Origin: Streptacidiphilus sp041262165
GTDB lineage: Bacteria; Actinomycetota; Actinomycetes; Streptomycetales; Streptomycetaceae
Direction: 5' to 3'
Length of the DNA: 64,000 bases
NCBI RefSeq assembly: GCF_041262165.1
Contig: NZ_JBGCBY010000003.1
Coordinates: 186,001 to 250,000, forward strand
The position numbers were made by a program, and so were the translations under genes. The number at the start of each line of letters is the position of its first letter. Within the stretch, counting starts at the first letter, position 1. The notes below the pieces were generated by a model that saw only the letters and a program-made list of their open reading frames with translations, searched no databases and was not told the DNA's origin. Below are positions 16,336-24,829 of the stretch, in pieces.

Positions 16336-16545
16336 CGACCTGGGGAGCGATAGGGCTCGGGTCAGCGCACGCCGTCGCGGTGACACTGTGCGGCTCCGCC
16401 GCGTGGCTTCGATGGCAAGGCGCCGGGACTCCCGTGTAGCGGAGCTACTGGGGCCCGCGGCGCCGGCCGCCGATGTGAGAGCGGCAACGCGGCAAGCGGA
16501 GGTGCCGGGCGGTGGGCGCCCGAGCCCTATCGCTCCCCATGTCGT
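16335..16545. repeat. 211-bp element with 27-bp terminal inverted repeats
   Basis: The left end (16335-16361) and right end (16519-16545) are inverted copies differing at one base; the core is GGGGAGCGATAGGGCTCGGG. The element lies between the convergent alcohol dehydrogenase and regulator genes. It carries no ORF that looks coding, so it could be a miniature transposable element or a very large bidirectional terminator. A third copy of the end sequence is at 46244-46270, which favours a dispersed repeat family. I see no clear target-site duplication, although the left end abuts the TAA stop. Confidence 0.8.
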
Positions 16546-16566
16546 AAGACCGACCGACATCCGGTG

Positions 16567-17541
16567 TCAGCCCGTCGCACGGAAGGTGCGGCGGTAGGCG
16601 CTGGGGGCGACGCCCAGCGCCTCGCGCAGGTGCTGGCGCATGGACGCCGCCGTGCCGAAGCCGACCTCGCGGGCGATCCGGTCCACAGTGAGGTCGCTTC
16701 CCTCCAGCAACTGGCGTGCTTGGTGCGCGCGTTGGCGGATCAGCCACTGGCCGGGGCTGAGACCGGTCTCGTCGCGGAAGCGGCGGGTGAAGGTGCGGAC
16801 GCTCATCCCCGCCTGCTCGGCCAGGTCGCGCAGCGCCAGCGGTTCGCCGATGCGCTCCAACGCCCAGGCACGGGCGCCGGCGGTGCCCTCGTCGCCCGGA
16901 TCGGGGACCGGCAGGTCGATGTACTGCGCCTGGCCGCCCTCCCGCCACGGCGGGACGACGCAGCGCCGGGCGACCCGGTTCGCGACGCCCGCGCCGTGGT
17001 CCCGCCGCACGATGTGCAGGCACAGGTCCACCCCCGCGGCGACGCCGGCCGAGGTCAGCACGTCGCCGTCGTCCACGAAGAGCACGTCGGGGTCGATCCG
17101 GACGCTCGGGAACAGCCGGCGGAACTGCTCGGTGTAGCGCCAGTGCGTCGTCGCGGGCCGTCCGTCCAGCACCCCGGCGGCGGCGAGGACGAACGCACCG
17201 GTGCAGATGGACACCAGCCGCGCGCCGGGACGGACCAGGGCCAGCGCGGCGGCGAGCTCGTCCGGAAGGCGGCCCTCGGTGAAGATCGGGCCCAGCTCGA
17301 AGGAGGCCGGGATGACCACGGTGTCCGCCGCGGCCAGCAGTTCCGTCCCGTGGTCGACGGTGATGCTGAAGTCGCAGCTGGTCCGGACCGGGCCGCCGTC
17401 CAGGGTGCAGGTGTTCACCTGATAGAGCGGGGCGTCGCCGGGGAGGTGCGCGGAGTCGAAGATCCGTGCGGGTGTGGACAGCTCGAAGGCCACCACGCCG
17501 GGCAGGGCGAGGATCGCGACGCGATGCGGTTGCTGCGGCAT
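16567..17541 (-). CDS. GlxA-type AraC-family transcriptional regulator with DJ-1/PfpI domain
   Basis: The 324-residue regulator has an N-terminal class I glutamine-amidotransferase-like (DJ-1/PfpI) domain with a nucleophile-elbow-like SICTGAFVLAAAGVLDG (about 109-125), then a C-terminal AraC double helix-turn-helix (LRDLAEQAGMSVRTFTRRF near 236-254 and GFGTAASMRQHLREALGVAPSAYRR near 291-315). Start ATG 17541 (MPQQPHRVAIL) matches the beginning of the first domain. It is divergent from the MFS transporter at 17631 and may regulate it. No island operator lies in the 89-bp gap. Confidence 0.88.
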   Translation of the reverse strand: MPQQPHRVAILALPGVVAFELSTPARIFDSAHLPGDAPLYQVNTCTLDGGPVRTSCDFSITVDHGTELLAAADTVVIPASFELGPIFTEGRLPDELAAALALVRPGARLVSICTGAFVLAAAGVLDGRPATTHWRYTEQFRRLFPSVRIDPDVLFVDDGDVLTSAGVAAGVDLCLHIVRRDHGAGVANRVARRCVVPPWREGGQAQYIDLPVPDPGDEGTAGARAWALERIGEPLALRDLAEQAGMSVRTFTRRFRDETGLSPGQWLIRQRAHQARQLLEGSDLTVDRIAREVGFGTAASMRQHLREALGVAPSAYRRTFRATG

Positions 17542-17630
17542 GCCGTCACTGTGCCTCGTGGCCCGATCCTTGCGCAAGCTGTCCTTCAGGCCACTGGATG
17601 GAGGTCGCAGCAGCTCGGGAGAATCGGGCC

Positions 17631-19034
17631 GTGACCGACCAGCAGACCGTTCCCGGCACCGCATCCGCCGCCGTTCCCGAACCCGCTGCCTCCGCCGCTG
17701 CCTGCGCCGCTGCCTCCGGCCTGCCGCGACCCACCGCCCCGCGCCTGCACTACGCCTGGATCATCGCTGCCGTCTGCCTGCTGGTACTGGTCGGCGCGGC
17801 CGGATTCCGTTCCACCCCGGCCCTGCTGATGGAACCTCTGCACATGGAGTTCGGCTGGTCGCACGGCATCATCTCGTCCGCCGTGTCGGTGAACATGGTG
17901 CTCAACGGCCTGACCGCGCCCTTCGCCGCTGCCCTGATGGACCGCTTCGGCATCCGCAGGGTCGCCGCCGTCGCGCTGGCGCTGATGGCCGTCGGCAGCG
18001 GCGCGACGGTGTTCATGACGCAGCCCTGGCAGATGCTGCTGTGTTGGGGCGTCCTGGTCGGCATCGGCAGCGGCTCGATGGCGCTGGCCTTCAGCGCGAC
18101 GGTGACCGGCCGCTGGTTCTTCGCCAGGCGCGGGCTGGTGACGGGCGTGCTGACGGCCGCGAGTGCCGCCGGGAACCTGGTCTTCCTGCCGGTGCTGGCC
18201 TGGCTGGTGAGCACCTACGGCTGGCGCAGCGCCTCGCTCGCCGTCGGCTGCTGCGCTCTCGCCGTGGTCCCGATCGTGGCGCTGCTGCTGCGCGAACGCC
18301 CGGCCGACCTGGGCCTGTTGCCCTACGGCGCGACCGAGGCGGACGAGGCCGCTCTGGCCGGCCCAGCTGCCCCGGCTGCTCCGGAACCGGCGGTGGCGGT
18401 GGCGGCAGAGCGCAGGGGCCTGCGGGCGCTGCGGGTGCTCCGCACGGCGGCCGGGACGCGCCCGTTCTGGCTGCTGGCCGGCTCCTTCGCGATCTGCGGC
18501 GCGACGACGTCAGGCCTGGTCGGCACGCACTTCATTCCGGCGGCCGGGGACCACGGGATGGTGGAGACGACGGCCGCGGGTCTGCTGGCGCTGGTGGGGG
18601 TGTTCGACGTGGTGGGCACCGTCTTCTCCGGCTGGCTGACGGACCGTCTCGACTCACGCCTGCTGCTCGGCGTGTACTACCTGCTCAGAGGCGTGTCGCT
18701 GCTCTTCCTGCCCGCGCTCTTCGCCCGCAGCGTCCACCCCAGCATGGTCATCTTCATCATTTTCTACGGCCTGGACTGGGTCGCCACCGTGCCGCCGACG
18801 ATCGCCCTGTGCCGGGAGTGGTTCGGCGACGACGCGCCGATCGTCTTTGGCTGGGTGTTCTGCGGGCACCAGGTCGGCGCGGCCCTGGTCGCCCTGGGCG
18901 CGGGCCTGGTCCGCGACCAGCTGGGCAGCTACGACGCGGCCTGGTACGGAGCCGGCGCGCTGTGCGTGATCGCGGCGAGCTGCGCCCTGCTGCTGCGCTC
19001 ACGGCCGCCGCTGCCGACCCTGGTCACGGCCTAA
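17631..19034 (+). CDS. Major facilitator superfamily transporter
   Basis: The 467-residue inner-membrane protein has about 12 hydrophobic segments in two halves, split by a cytoplasmic Ala/Pro-rich loop near residues 230-265. DRFGIRR in the loop after helix 2 and DRLDSR at the equivalent place in the second half match MFS motif A. An Ala/Pro-rich 38-residue N-terminal tail precedes helix 1. GTG 17631 is used; an in-frame ATG at 17598 would add 11 residues. Relatives include monocarboxylate/oxalate-formate-type carriers, so uptake of an organic acid is plausible, possibly under the divergent GlxA-type regulator. Confidence 0.85.
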   Translation: MTDQQTVPGTASAAVPEPAASAAACAAASGLPRPTAPRLHYAWIIAAVCLLVLVGAAGFRSTPALLMEPLHMEFGWSHGIISSAVSVNMVLNGLTAPFAAALMDRFGIRRVAAVALALMAVGSGATVFMTQPWQMLLCWGVLVGIGSGSMALAFSATVTGRWFFARRGLVTGVLTAASAAGNLVFLPVLAWLVSTYGWRSASLAVGCCALAVVPIVALLLRERPADLGLLPYGATEADEAALAGPAAPAAPEPAVAVAAERRGLRALRVLRTAAGTRPFWLLAGSFAICGATTSGLVGTHFIPAAGDHGMVETTAAGLLALVGVFDVVGTVFSGWLTDRLDSRLLLGVYYLLRGVSLLFLPALFARSVHPSMVIFIIFYGLDWVATVPPTIALCREWFGDDAPIVFGWVFCGHQVGAALVALGAGLVRDQLGSYDAAWYGAGALCVIAASCALLLRSRPPLPTLVTA

Positions 19035-19047
19035 GACCGACCGGTCT
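19034..19047. promoter_or_regulatory. Short inverted repeat AGACC-GACC-GGTCT between convergent stops
   Basis: With flanks it reads AAGACCGACCGGTCTGAG. The same 18-bp frame with a changed centre (AAGACCGGTCGGTCTGAG) is at 36733-36750. Here it sits between the MFS stop and the stop of the HsaB-like reductase. The stem is too short for a normal terminator, so a regulator-binding site is possible. Confidence 0.35.
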
Positions 19048-19050
19048 GAG

Positions 19051-19686
19051 TCAGCCCAGTTCGCCGAACCCACCGCGGTAGAACAGCAGCGGGCCGGTGT
19101 CGTCCCGGGCCGCCGAGAGGTCGCAGACCCGGCCCAGGACGATCAGGTGGTCCCCGCCGATGTGCACCGCGTGGATGCTGCAGTCGATCCAGGCGAGGGC
19201 TCCGGCGAGGCGCGGTGATCCGGTGCCGGGCGTTGGGGTCCAGTCCACGTCCGCGAACTTGTCCGTCCCGGTGGAGCTGCTTACCGCGAAGGTGCGGCAG
19301 AGCTCGCCCTGGTCGGCGGCCAGTACGCTGACGCAGAAGCGGCCCGAGTGTGCGATCCGGGGCCAGGACGACGAGGTCCTGGCGACGTTGAAGCTGATCA
19401 GGGGCGGGTCGAGGGAGAGCGACGAGAAGGACTGGCAGGCGAAGCCGGCCGGCGTTCCGTCAGCCGCGATGGCGCTGATGACGGTGACCCCGGTGCAGAA
19501 GTGCCCGAGGACGGCGCGCAGTCGGCGCGGGTCGGTGACGGCGCTGGGGAGCCGTTCGTCGGGGCGCACGGCGCGGAGCGGCGGCGGCGCGGGGGCCGGG
19601 CCCGGCACGGCGGGCGGCGCAGGGGCGGGCTCGGCTGCCGTCCGCAGGTACCGGACGGCAGCGACCGCCATGCCTTCGTGGCCCAT
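19051..19686 (-). CDS. HsaB-like flavin reductase
   Basis: The 211-residue protein has a flavin-reductase-like split-barrel domain from about residue 52. LRAVLGHFCTGVTVISA, GFACQSFSSLSLDPPLISFN, SGRFCVSVLA, FADVDW and DCSIHAVHIGGDHLIVLG follow the order seen in HsaB, the FMN reductase that feeds the HsaA monooxygenase in steroid A/B-ring degradation. About 50 Ala/Pro-rich residues precede the domain and are atypical. ATG 19686 is 45 bp from island operator 19731-19749. No HsaA-type oxygenase is in the window, so it may supply reduced flavin to an enzyme encoded elsewhere. Confidence 0.8.
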   Translation of the reverse strand: MGHEGMAVAAVRYLRTAAEPAPAPPAVPGPAPAPPPLRAVRPDERLPSAVTDPRRLRAVLGHFCTGVTVISAIAADGTPAGFACQSFSSLSLDPPLISFNVARTSSSWPRIAHSGRFCVSVLAADQGELCRTFAVSSSTGTDKFADVDWTPTPGTGSPRLAGALAWIDCSIHAVHIGGDHLIVLGRVCDLSAARDDTGPLLFYRGGFGELG

Positions 19687-19730
19687 CGTCGCCTCGCAGT
19701 CTCGTCAGGATCGGTTCCCTACCCCATTAA

Positions 19731-19749
19731 AGCTGACGGGTCGTCAGAT
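19731..19749. promoter_or_regulatory. Island operator 4: AGCTGAC-GGGTC-GTCAGAT
   Basis: The right arm is perfect and the left has one change. It lies 45 bp upstream of the HsaB-like gene (minus) and 81 bp upstream of the membrane-protein gene (plus). Confidence 0.78.
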
Positions 19750-19829
19750 GAAAAGTGGGTGGATTGTCCCTTGACGCCGGAGATCGGACCTTGCGTAGTC
19801 TGACCGGACGGTTATGGGCGGGAGCGGCG

Positions 19830-20603
19830 ATGAATCAGCAGGTCATGCGCTGGGCGAAGGCAGCAGGCGCGATAGCGGGCTGCCAGTTGGGGACGAGCTT
19901 CCTGCTGCTCTGGGGGGCCTGGGCGATGGCCGGTGATCCAGGGAACGCCGACGGCCGACGGGTGTTCTGGGAGAATCTGCGGGCCGAAGCGCTCACCGAC
20001 GCCATCCAGTTCGTGGTGGATCTGGCGATCCTGGTCCTGGCCGTGTTCATCAGCCGGCGCCTGCTCCGGGACCGCTTCGCACTGCCGATCGGCGTCGGCC
20101 TGTTCCTGGTCGCCGCCGCGATCACCTCGTGGTTCAGCTTCGACGGCGCCCAGCAGGGCGCGCTGGCGCTGATCTTCGGCTGGCTGCAGACGGTCCAGGG
20201 GTCGGCGATACCCATGGTCGCCGGAGCCTGGATGCTGCGGACGCGAATACCGGGCGCCCCCTCCGAAGCGATATCCGCCGAGATGCCCGGAGCCTGGGAC
20301 ACCCCCGGCGGCACGCTGCGGTTTGACCCCGACGGGGTGTTCACGCTCTCCCGGGGGACGGAGACCACCGCCGGACTCTGGGAGGTGCTTCCGGGCCGAC
20401 GGCCGCAGATCGTGCTCAAGGTCGACGCCTCGACCGCGTTGGGCCACGGCTGGCAGGCGACCGTGCTGGACCTGGAACTCCGCTCCGACGGCAGCGCCCT
20501 GCTCCACGCCGACAGGGCCACTGCCTACACCCGGCGCCAGCCGGAACTGCTGGTCCAGCAGATGGGCGGCTACCTCGGAACCCTCGAACTGCTGGAAGGC
20601 TGA
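19830..20603 (+). CDS. Conserved-type membrane protein of unknown function
   Basis: The 257-residue protein is not recognised. Four hydrophobic segments are visible (about 12-30, 52-72, 78-97 and 103-125), followed by a ~120-residue soluble C-terminal domain. That domain has beta-rich repeats (GTLRFDPDGVFTLSRG, GLWEVLPGRRPQIVLKV, LDLELRSDGSALLHAD) resembling lipocalin-like or DUF-type extracytoplasmic sensors. GGGAG precedes ATG 19830; an upstream in-frame ATG at 19755 is less likely. It is convergent with the enoyl-CoA hydratase. Island operator 4 lies upstream, but this could serve only the divergent gene. Confidence 0.6.
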   Translation: MNQQVMRWAKAAGAIAGCQLGTSFLLLWGAWAMAGDPGNADGRRVFWENLRAEALTDAIQFVVDLAILVLAVFISRRLLRDRFALPIGVGLFLVAAAITSWFSFDGAQQGALALIFGWLQTVQGSAIPMVAGAWMLRTRIPGAPSEAISAEMPGAWDTPGGTLRFDPDGVFTLSRGTETTAGLWEVLPGRRPQIVLKVDASTALGHGWQATVLDLELRSDGSALLHADRATAYTRRQPELLVQQMGGYLGTLELLEG

Positions 20604-20645
20604 CCGGCTCGGGCCGTCGGCCGGTTGCCTCCTTTGCTGCCGCGA

Positions 20646-21461
20646 CTACCGTCCGGTGAAGCGCGGCGGGCGGCGCTCGACGAAGGCCCGCACACCCTCC
20701 GGCGCGTCCGCCGTCGTCATGTTGACCTCCTGCGCGGTCGCCTCGGCGGCGAAGGCCGCCGCACGGTTCGTCTCCAGCGACATGTTGACCAGCCGCTTCG
20801 TCAGCGCGAGCGCCCGCGTCGGCCCCGCCGCCAGTCGCTCCGCCCACTCCCGCGCGGTCTTCTCCAACTCGGCTGCCGGAACCACCCGGTTGACCAGTCC
20901 GAGCCGTTCCGCGTCCGCCGCCGGCAGGGCGTCGCCGAAGAACATCAGCTCCTTGGCCCGCTGCGGCCCGACCAGCCGCGCCAGCAGATACGCCCCGCCG
21001 CCGTCCGGGACAAGTCCGCGCCGCACGAACGCCTCCACAAAGGACGCCCCGTCGGCTGCCAGCACCAGGTCACAGGCCAGCGCAAGGTGCACGCCGACTC
21101 CCGCCGCCGTGCCGTTCACCACCGCCAGCACCGGCTTCTCGCAGTCGAGCACCGCTCCGACCAGACGCTGTACGCCGCGCTCCAGCAGCCGCGCCACATC
21201 GCCGGACACCCGCGGCCCTGGGCCGGAACCGCCGGACGCGCGCAGGTCGGCGCCCGAGCAGAAGCCCCGCCCCGACCCGGTCAGCACCACGGCCCGCACC
21301 TCCGGGTCGGCGGACGCGTCCTGCAGCAGATCGATCAACCGCTCCCGCATCTCCGCCGTCACGGCGTTCAACGCCTCGGGCCGGTTGAGGGTCAGCCACA
21401 GGATGCCGCCCTCCGCCGCGTGCAGCACGGTCGGAACGGCGTCGGCGCCGTCGGCGTTCAC
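20646..21461 (-). CDS. Enoyl-CoA hydratase/isomerase family protein
   Basis: The 271-residue crotonase-fold protein should hydrate a 2-enoyl-CoA. The oxyanion-hole segments are GRGFCSGADLRA (about 63-74) and NGTAAGVGVHLALACDLVLA (about 114-133), and the catalytic-Glu region is FVEAFVRRGLVPDGGGAYLLAR (about 139-160), where the second catalytic Glu appears as Asp (PDGGG). The GTG start overlaps the TGA of the upstream ADP-forming ligase (GTGA), so the two are translationally coupled and share operator 23653-23671. Confidence 0.88.
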   Translation of the reverse strand: MNADGADAVPTVLHAAEGGILWLTLNRPEALNAVTAEMRERLIDLLQDASADPEVRAVVLTGSGRGFCSGADLRASGGSGPGPRVSGDVARLLERGVQRLVGAVLDCEKPVLAVVNGTAAGVGVHLALACDLVLAADGASFVEAFVRRGLVPDGGGAYLLARLVGPQRAKELMFFGDALPAADAERLGLVNRVVPAAELEKTAREWAERLAAGPTRALALTKRLVNMSLETNRAAAFAAEATAQEVNMTTADAPEGVRAFVERRPPRFTGR

Positions 21462-23611
21462 CGGCACACCGCCAGCGCGTCCAGCGCGACCACGCCCTTG
21501 CCGCGCTCCAGCACCATCAGCGGATTGATGTCGAGCTCGGCCAGCTCGTCGCCCAGTTCCAGCGCCATCCGCTGCACCCGCAGCACCGCGTCCACCAGCG
21601 CCTCCACGTCCATCGGCGGGCCACCCCGCACGCCCTCGAGCAGCGGCCAGCCGCGCAGCTCCCGCAGCATCGCCTTCACGTCGGGACAGCCGAACGGCGG
21701 GACGCGCACCGCGGTGTCCCGCAGCACCTCCACGAAGACCCCGCCCATGCCGACGGTGACGGTCGGGCCGAACGTCGGATCCTGGTTGACGCCGAGGACC
21801 ATCTCCACGCCCGCCTCGACCATCTGGCACACCAGCACGCCCTCCAGCCGGGGTATCCCCGCCGCCCGGGCGTTGTCGGTGAGCTCCCGGAACGCCTCCC
21901 GCACCTGGCTGGCCGAGGTCAACCCGACCTGGACCAACCCGAGTTCGGTCTTGTGGGCGACCTCGGGGGCCGAGCCCTTCAGCACCACCGGGTACCCCAC
22001 GATGCTTGCCGCCCGCACCGCGCCGGCCGCGCTGGTGACCAGCTGCTCCCTGGGCACCCGCAGCCCGTACGCGCGCAGCAACTGCTTGGCGGCGACCTCG
22101 CTGAGCTGCTGGCCCGCCCGCAGCACGCGCTGCGCCTTTGCCTTCCCCGCGCAGGGGGTGCGCGGCGCGTTGTCGAAGGGGCTGCGGTAGGCGGCGGTGA
22201 AGCGGTGGTACTCCAGGTAGGAGGCGACGGCGCGGACGCAGTTGCCGAAGGTGCGGAAGGTGGCGACGCGGGAGGAGCCGAGCAGGGTCTCCCGGTAGGC
22301 GGCCTCGGTGCCGACCGGCGAGCCCCAGACCACGCAGACCAGTTTGTCGGTGGTCTCGGCGACGTCGACCAGGTCCTCTGCCAGCTTGTCGCTCATCGGC
22401 GGGAACGGCCCGGTGATGGGGCAGATCAGCACGCCCACGGACGGGTCGGTCAGGATCGCGTCCAGGATCCGCCGGCCGCGCCAGTCGCCGACCGGGTGGC
22501 CGCCGTTGTCGATCGGATTGGCGACGCTCAGGTACTCGGGGATCCACTGGTGCAGCTCGTCCTGCTTGGCCGCGGAGAGCTGGGGCAGGGTCAGTCCGGA
22601 AGCCGACGCCAGGTCGGCGAGGTGCGCACCGGTCCCGCCGGAGATCGAGTAGACGGCGACGCCGTCCGCCGTGGGCGGCTTGGCTCGCGCGAGCAGCGCG
22701 GCGGTGTCCTGGAGCTCGTCCAGCCCATCCACGCGGATCACCCCGAACTGCCGGAAGGCGGCGTCCACCACGTCGTCCGCGCCGGTCAGCTTGCCGGTGT
22801 GCGAGGCCGCCATCCGCGCGCCCTCGCTGGTCCGGCCGACCTTCACGGCGACGACGGGGACGCCCCGGCGTGCGGCGTGGTCGGCCGCCAACAGGAAGCC
22901 GCGGCCGTCCTTGAGGCCCTCGATATAGGCGGCGATGGCGCCGACCTCTGGCTGGTCCGCGAACCAGTGGACGAAGTCGGCGACCTCGAGGTCGGCCTCG
23001 TTGCCGGTGGGGGCCCAGTGGCTGAGCCGGATGCCGAGGGTCTGCAGCGAGAACAGCGGGCGGCCCTGGTGGCCGCTCTGGGTGATCAGCGCGATGGCGG
23101 GGCCGGTGAGGTCGTCCCGGAAGCTCTCGAAGGCGTTGAGGTTGGTGTTGGGGCCGAGCAACCGGAGGCCGGTCGGCGCCTCGGCGATCAGCCGGGCCAG
23201 CCGCCGCTGCGCCGCCGCGCCCTCGGGGCCGGTCTCGGCGAAGCCGGAGGCGAAGGCCACGGCGAACTTCACCTTGGCCTCGATCAGCTGCGGGACGACC
23301 GGCGCGGGGTCGGCGAGCAGGATCACGGCCAGATCGATCGGCTCGCCGCCGGCGACCGGGACGGAGGCGAGGTCCGGGTAGCAGGGGTGCCCGTCGACTT
23401 CCCGTCGTCCTGGGTTGACCGGGTACATCCGCGCCCCGACCCGCTCCGACCAGGTGCGCAGCTGGCGGGTGATGCCGGTGTTGGGTCGTCCGTGAGTGTC
23501 GGACGCACCGATCACCGCCACGCTCGCGGGGCGGAAGAAGGGGTCGAGGTCGACCGGGCGGGGGCGCAGCGGTCGCCCGCTGACATCGGTCTCGTCCTCC
23601 GCGTCCAGCAT
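21458..23611 (-). CDS. ADP-forming acyl-CoA synthetase (CoA-binding plus ATP-grasp, NDP-forming ligase)
   Basis: The 717-residue single-chain enzyme of the acetate/pimeloyl/feruloyl-CoA (ADP-forming) ligase family has a CoA-binding Rossmann domain (SVAVIGASDTHGRPNTG near 31-47). Succinyl-CoA-ligase-like subdomains follow, with LLGPNTNLN, ITQSGHQG and ASHTGKLTGAD (phospho-His region near 264-274). An ATP-grasp_5 domain (from about 490, YPVVLKGSAPEVAHKTELG) completes it. It activates an acid reversibly with ATP, complementing the AMP-forming ligases of the island. It is the first gene of a two-gene operon with the hydratase, with operator 23653-23671 42 bp upstream of ATG 23611. Confidence 0.9.
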   Translation of the reverse strand: MLDAEDETDVSGRPLRPRPVDLDPFFRPASVAVIGASDTHGRPNTGITRQLRTWSERVGARMYPVNPGRREVDGHPCYPDLASVPVAGGEPIDLAVILLADPAPVVPQLIEAKVKFAVAFASGFAETGPEGAAAQRRLARLIAEAPTGLRLLGPNTNLNAFESFRDDLTGPAIALITQSGHQGRPLFSLQTLGIRLSHWAPTGNEADLEVADFVHWFADQPEVGAIAAYIEGLKDGRGFLLAADHAARRGVPVVAVKVGRTSEGARMAASHTGKLTGADDVVDAAFRQFGVIRVDGLDELQDTAALLARAKPPTADGVAVYSISGGTGAHLADLASASGLTLPQLSAAKQDELHQWIPEYLSVANPIDNGGHPVGDWRGRRILDAILTDPSVGVLICPITGPFPPMSDKLAEDLVDVAETTDKLVCVVWGSPVGTEAAYRETLLGSSRVATFRTFGNCVRAVASYLEYHRFTAAYRSPFDNAPRTPCAGKAKAQRVLRAGQQLSEVAAKQLLRAYGLRVPREQLVTSAAGAVRAASIVGYPVVLKGSAPEVAHKTELGLVQVGLTSASQVREAFRELTDNARAAGIPRLEGVLVCQMVEAGVEMVLGVNQDPTFGPTVTVGMGGVFVEVLRDTAVRVPPFGCPDVKAMLRELRGWPLLEGVRGGPPMDVEALVDAVLRVQRMALELGDELAELDINPLMVLERGKGVVALDALAVCR

Positions 23612-23652
23612 GGCGATGCCTCCGATCCCGTGGGGTTGCGGGCTTGCGTTAA

Positions 23653-23671
23653 ATCTGACGTTCCATCAGAT
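23653..23671. promoter_or_regulatory. Island operator 5: ATCTGAC-GTTCC-ATCAGAT
   Basis: One mismatch between arms; 42 bp upstream of the ADP-forming ligase start at 23611 (minus strand). Confidence 0.8.
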
Positions 23672-23745
23672 TACTGGCCGGGAGCCTGTGCAGGAAGGGG
23701 GCGGGGGCGGCCGCACCCCTTGCGGCGGGCTGCCCCGATGCGATG

Positions 23746-23764
23746 AACTGACGGAACGTCAGAT
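23746..23764. promoter_or_regulatory. Island operator 6: AACTGAC-GGAAC-GTCAGAT
   Basis: The right arm is perfect and the left has one change. It belongs to the plus-strand DoxX/DUF35 transcript and lies 119 bp upstream of the GTG at 23883, separated from it by a tandem repeat array. The DoxX and ligase operons each have their own site in this divergent region. Confidence 0.78.
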
Positions 23765-23780
23765 TGCGTCGGTGGGACGG

Positions 23781-23866
23781 CTGCGTTCAGGCACCGCTGC
23801 GTTCAGGTGCCGCTGAGTTCAGGCACCGCTGCGTTCAGGCATGCACCACTGCGTTCAGGCACTACC
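23781..23866. repeat. 16-bp tandem repeat array in the DoxX leader
   Basis: The unit CTGCGTTCAGGCACCG occurs at 23781-23796, 23797-23812, 23813-23828 and 23829-23844 (last copy diverging), with a fifth partial copy from 23849. The array sits between operator 6 and the GAGGGAGG ribosome site, so it lengthens the 5-prime leader. Confidence 0.93.
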
Positions 23867-23882
23867 GCGAGGGAGGCCGCAC

Positions 23883-24347
23883 GTGCAGGTCGTCCACACC
23901 TACGGGCTCAGCGTCGCCGAATGGCTCGCCCTGCTGCGCATCGGCCTCGGCCTGTGGTGGCTGGAGAGCTGGCGGCACAAGGACAAGAAGGGCTGGCTGC
24001 AGCGCGGCACCGGCATCGACTGGGCCAAGGGCGTCGCCGCCCGCCACCGTTGGCCGTTCGTCGCGCGCTGCTTCGATCAGATGGTCGCGCCCCGTCCGAG
24101 GCCCATGGCCTACACCGTGGTGTTCGCCGAGCTGGCCCTCGGCCTCGGGCTGACGGTCGGGCTGCTCACCCCGATCGCACTGGTCGGCGGGCTGCTGCTG
24201 AACCTCCTCTACTTCCTGCTGATGATCCACGACTGGGCCGAGCAGGGGCAGAACCTGATGATGGCGCTGATCTCGCTGGTCGCGCTGCTGGCCATGAGCT
24301 GGCAGACCTGGTCCCTCGACTCCGCGTTCCATCTGTTCGGAGCCTGA
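23883..24347 (+). CDS. DoxX-family membrane protein
   Basis: The 154-residue integral membrane protein has four hydrophobic helices (about 10-25, 75-93, 96-117 and 122-139). The DoxX-type segments are LALLRIGLGLWWLESWRHKD and LLTPIALVGGLLLNLLYFLL. GTG 23883 lies 6 bp after GAGGGAGG; an upstream in-frame ATG falls inside the repeat array and is unlikely. DoxX proteins are linked to redox and quinone metabolism, and similar ones occur in actinobacterial catabolic clusters, but the role here is unproven. The DUF35 gene follows by 14 bp. Confidence 0.78.
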   Translation: MQVVHTYGLSVAEWLALLRIGLGLWWLESWRHKDKKGWLQRGTGIDWAKGVAARHRWPFVARCFDQMVAPRPRPMAYTVVFAELALGLGLTVGLLTPIALVGGLLLNLLYFLLMIHDWAEQGQNLMMALISLVALLAMSWQTWSLDSAFHLFGA

Positions 24348-24361
24348 GAAGGGAGCAGTGG

Positions 24362-24829
24362 ATGACCTCCGTCGACCCGCACGCCGAACGACACGCCGAA
24401 CGACACGCCGACCGCCCCGAGCCCGATGCCTTCACCCGCACCTACTGGGCGGCCGCCGCCCAGGGCCGGCTGCTGCTGCGCCGCTGCGCAGCCTGCGGCC
24501 GTGCGCACCACTATCCCCGCGAGTTCTGCCCGCACTGCTGGAGCGAGGACGTCTCCTGGGAGGAGGCGTCCGGGGAGGCCGTGCTCTACACCTGGTCCGT
24601 CGTGCGGGCCAACGACCTGCCGCCGTTCTGTGACCATTTGCCCTATGTGGCCGCCGTGGTGGAGCTCGCGGAAGGGCCGCGGATGATGACCGGAGTCGTC
24701 GACTGCGACCCCCCGACGCTGTGCGTGGGCATGGCGTTGCATGTGACCTTTGCCACGCCGACGTCACTCGAAGGAAGTGATCTCGCTCGGCTCGCTGTGC
24801 CGCTGTTCGGTCCGGCCGAGCCCCGGTGA
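24362..24829 (+). CDS. Zn-ribbon/OB-fold protein (DUF35 family)
   Basis: The 155-residue protein is predicted to partner a thiolase-like protein. The rubredoxin-type zinc ribbon is CAACGRAHHYPREFCPHC (Cys pairs near 42/45 and 56/59), and the OB-fold follows (VLYTWSVVRANDLPPFCDHLPYVAAVVEL). Such DUF35 proteins bind CoA moieties and are obligate partners of Ltp2-like aldolases and of some thiolases. The N-terminus carries a short HAERHAERHADR repeat. AAGGGAG precedes ATG 24362. The likely partner is the thiolase-like gene at 27345, about 2.5 kb away. Confidence 0.85.
   Translation: MTSVDPHAERHAERHADRPEPDAFTRTYWAAAAQGRLLLRRCAACGRAHHYPREFCPHCWSEDVSWEEASGEAVLYTWSVVRANDLPPFCDHLPYVAAVVELAEGPRMMTGVVDCDPPTLCVGMALHVTFATPTSLEGSDLARLAVPLFGPAEPR

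Noticed and set aside
16335..16545. Complete insertion sequence
   Set aside because: The 211 bp cannot encode a transposase and no frame inside looks coding.
23781..23866. CRISPR-like array or iteron origin
   Set aside because: The 16-bp units are contiguous, few, and lie in the leader of the DoxX gene with no Cas or replication gene nearby.
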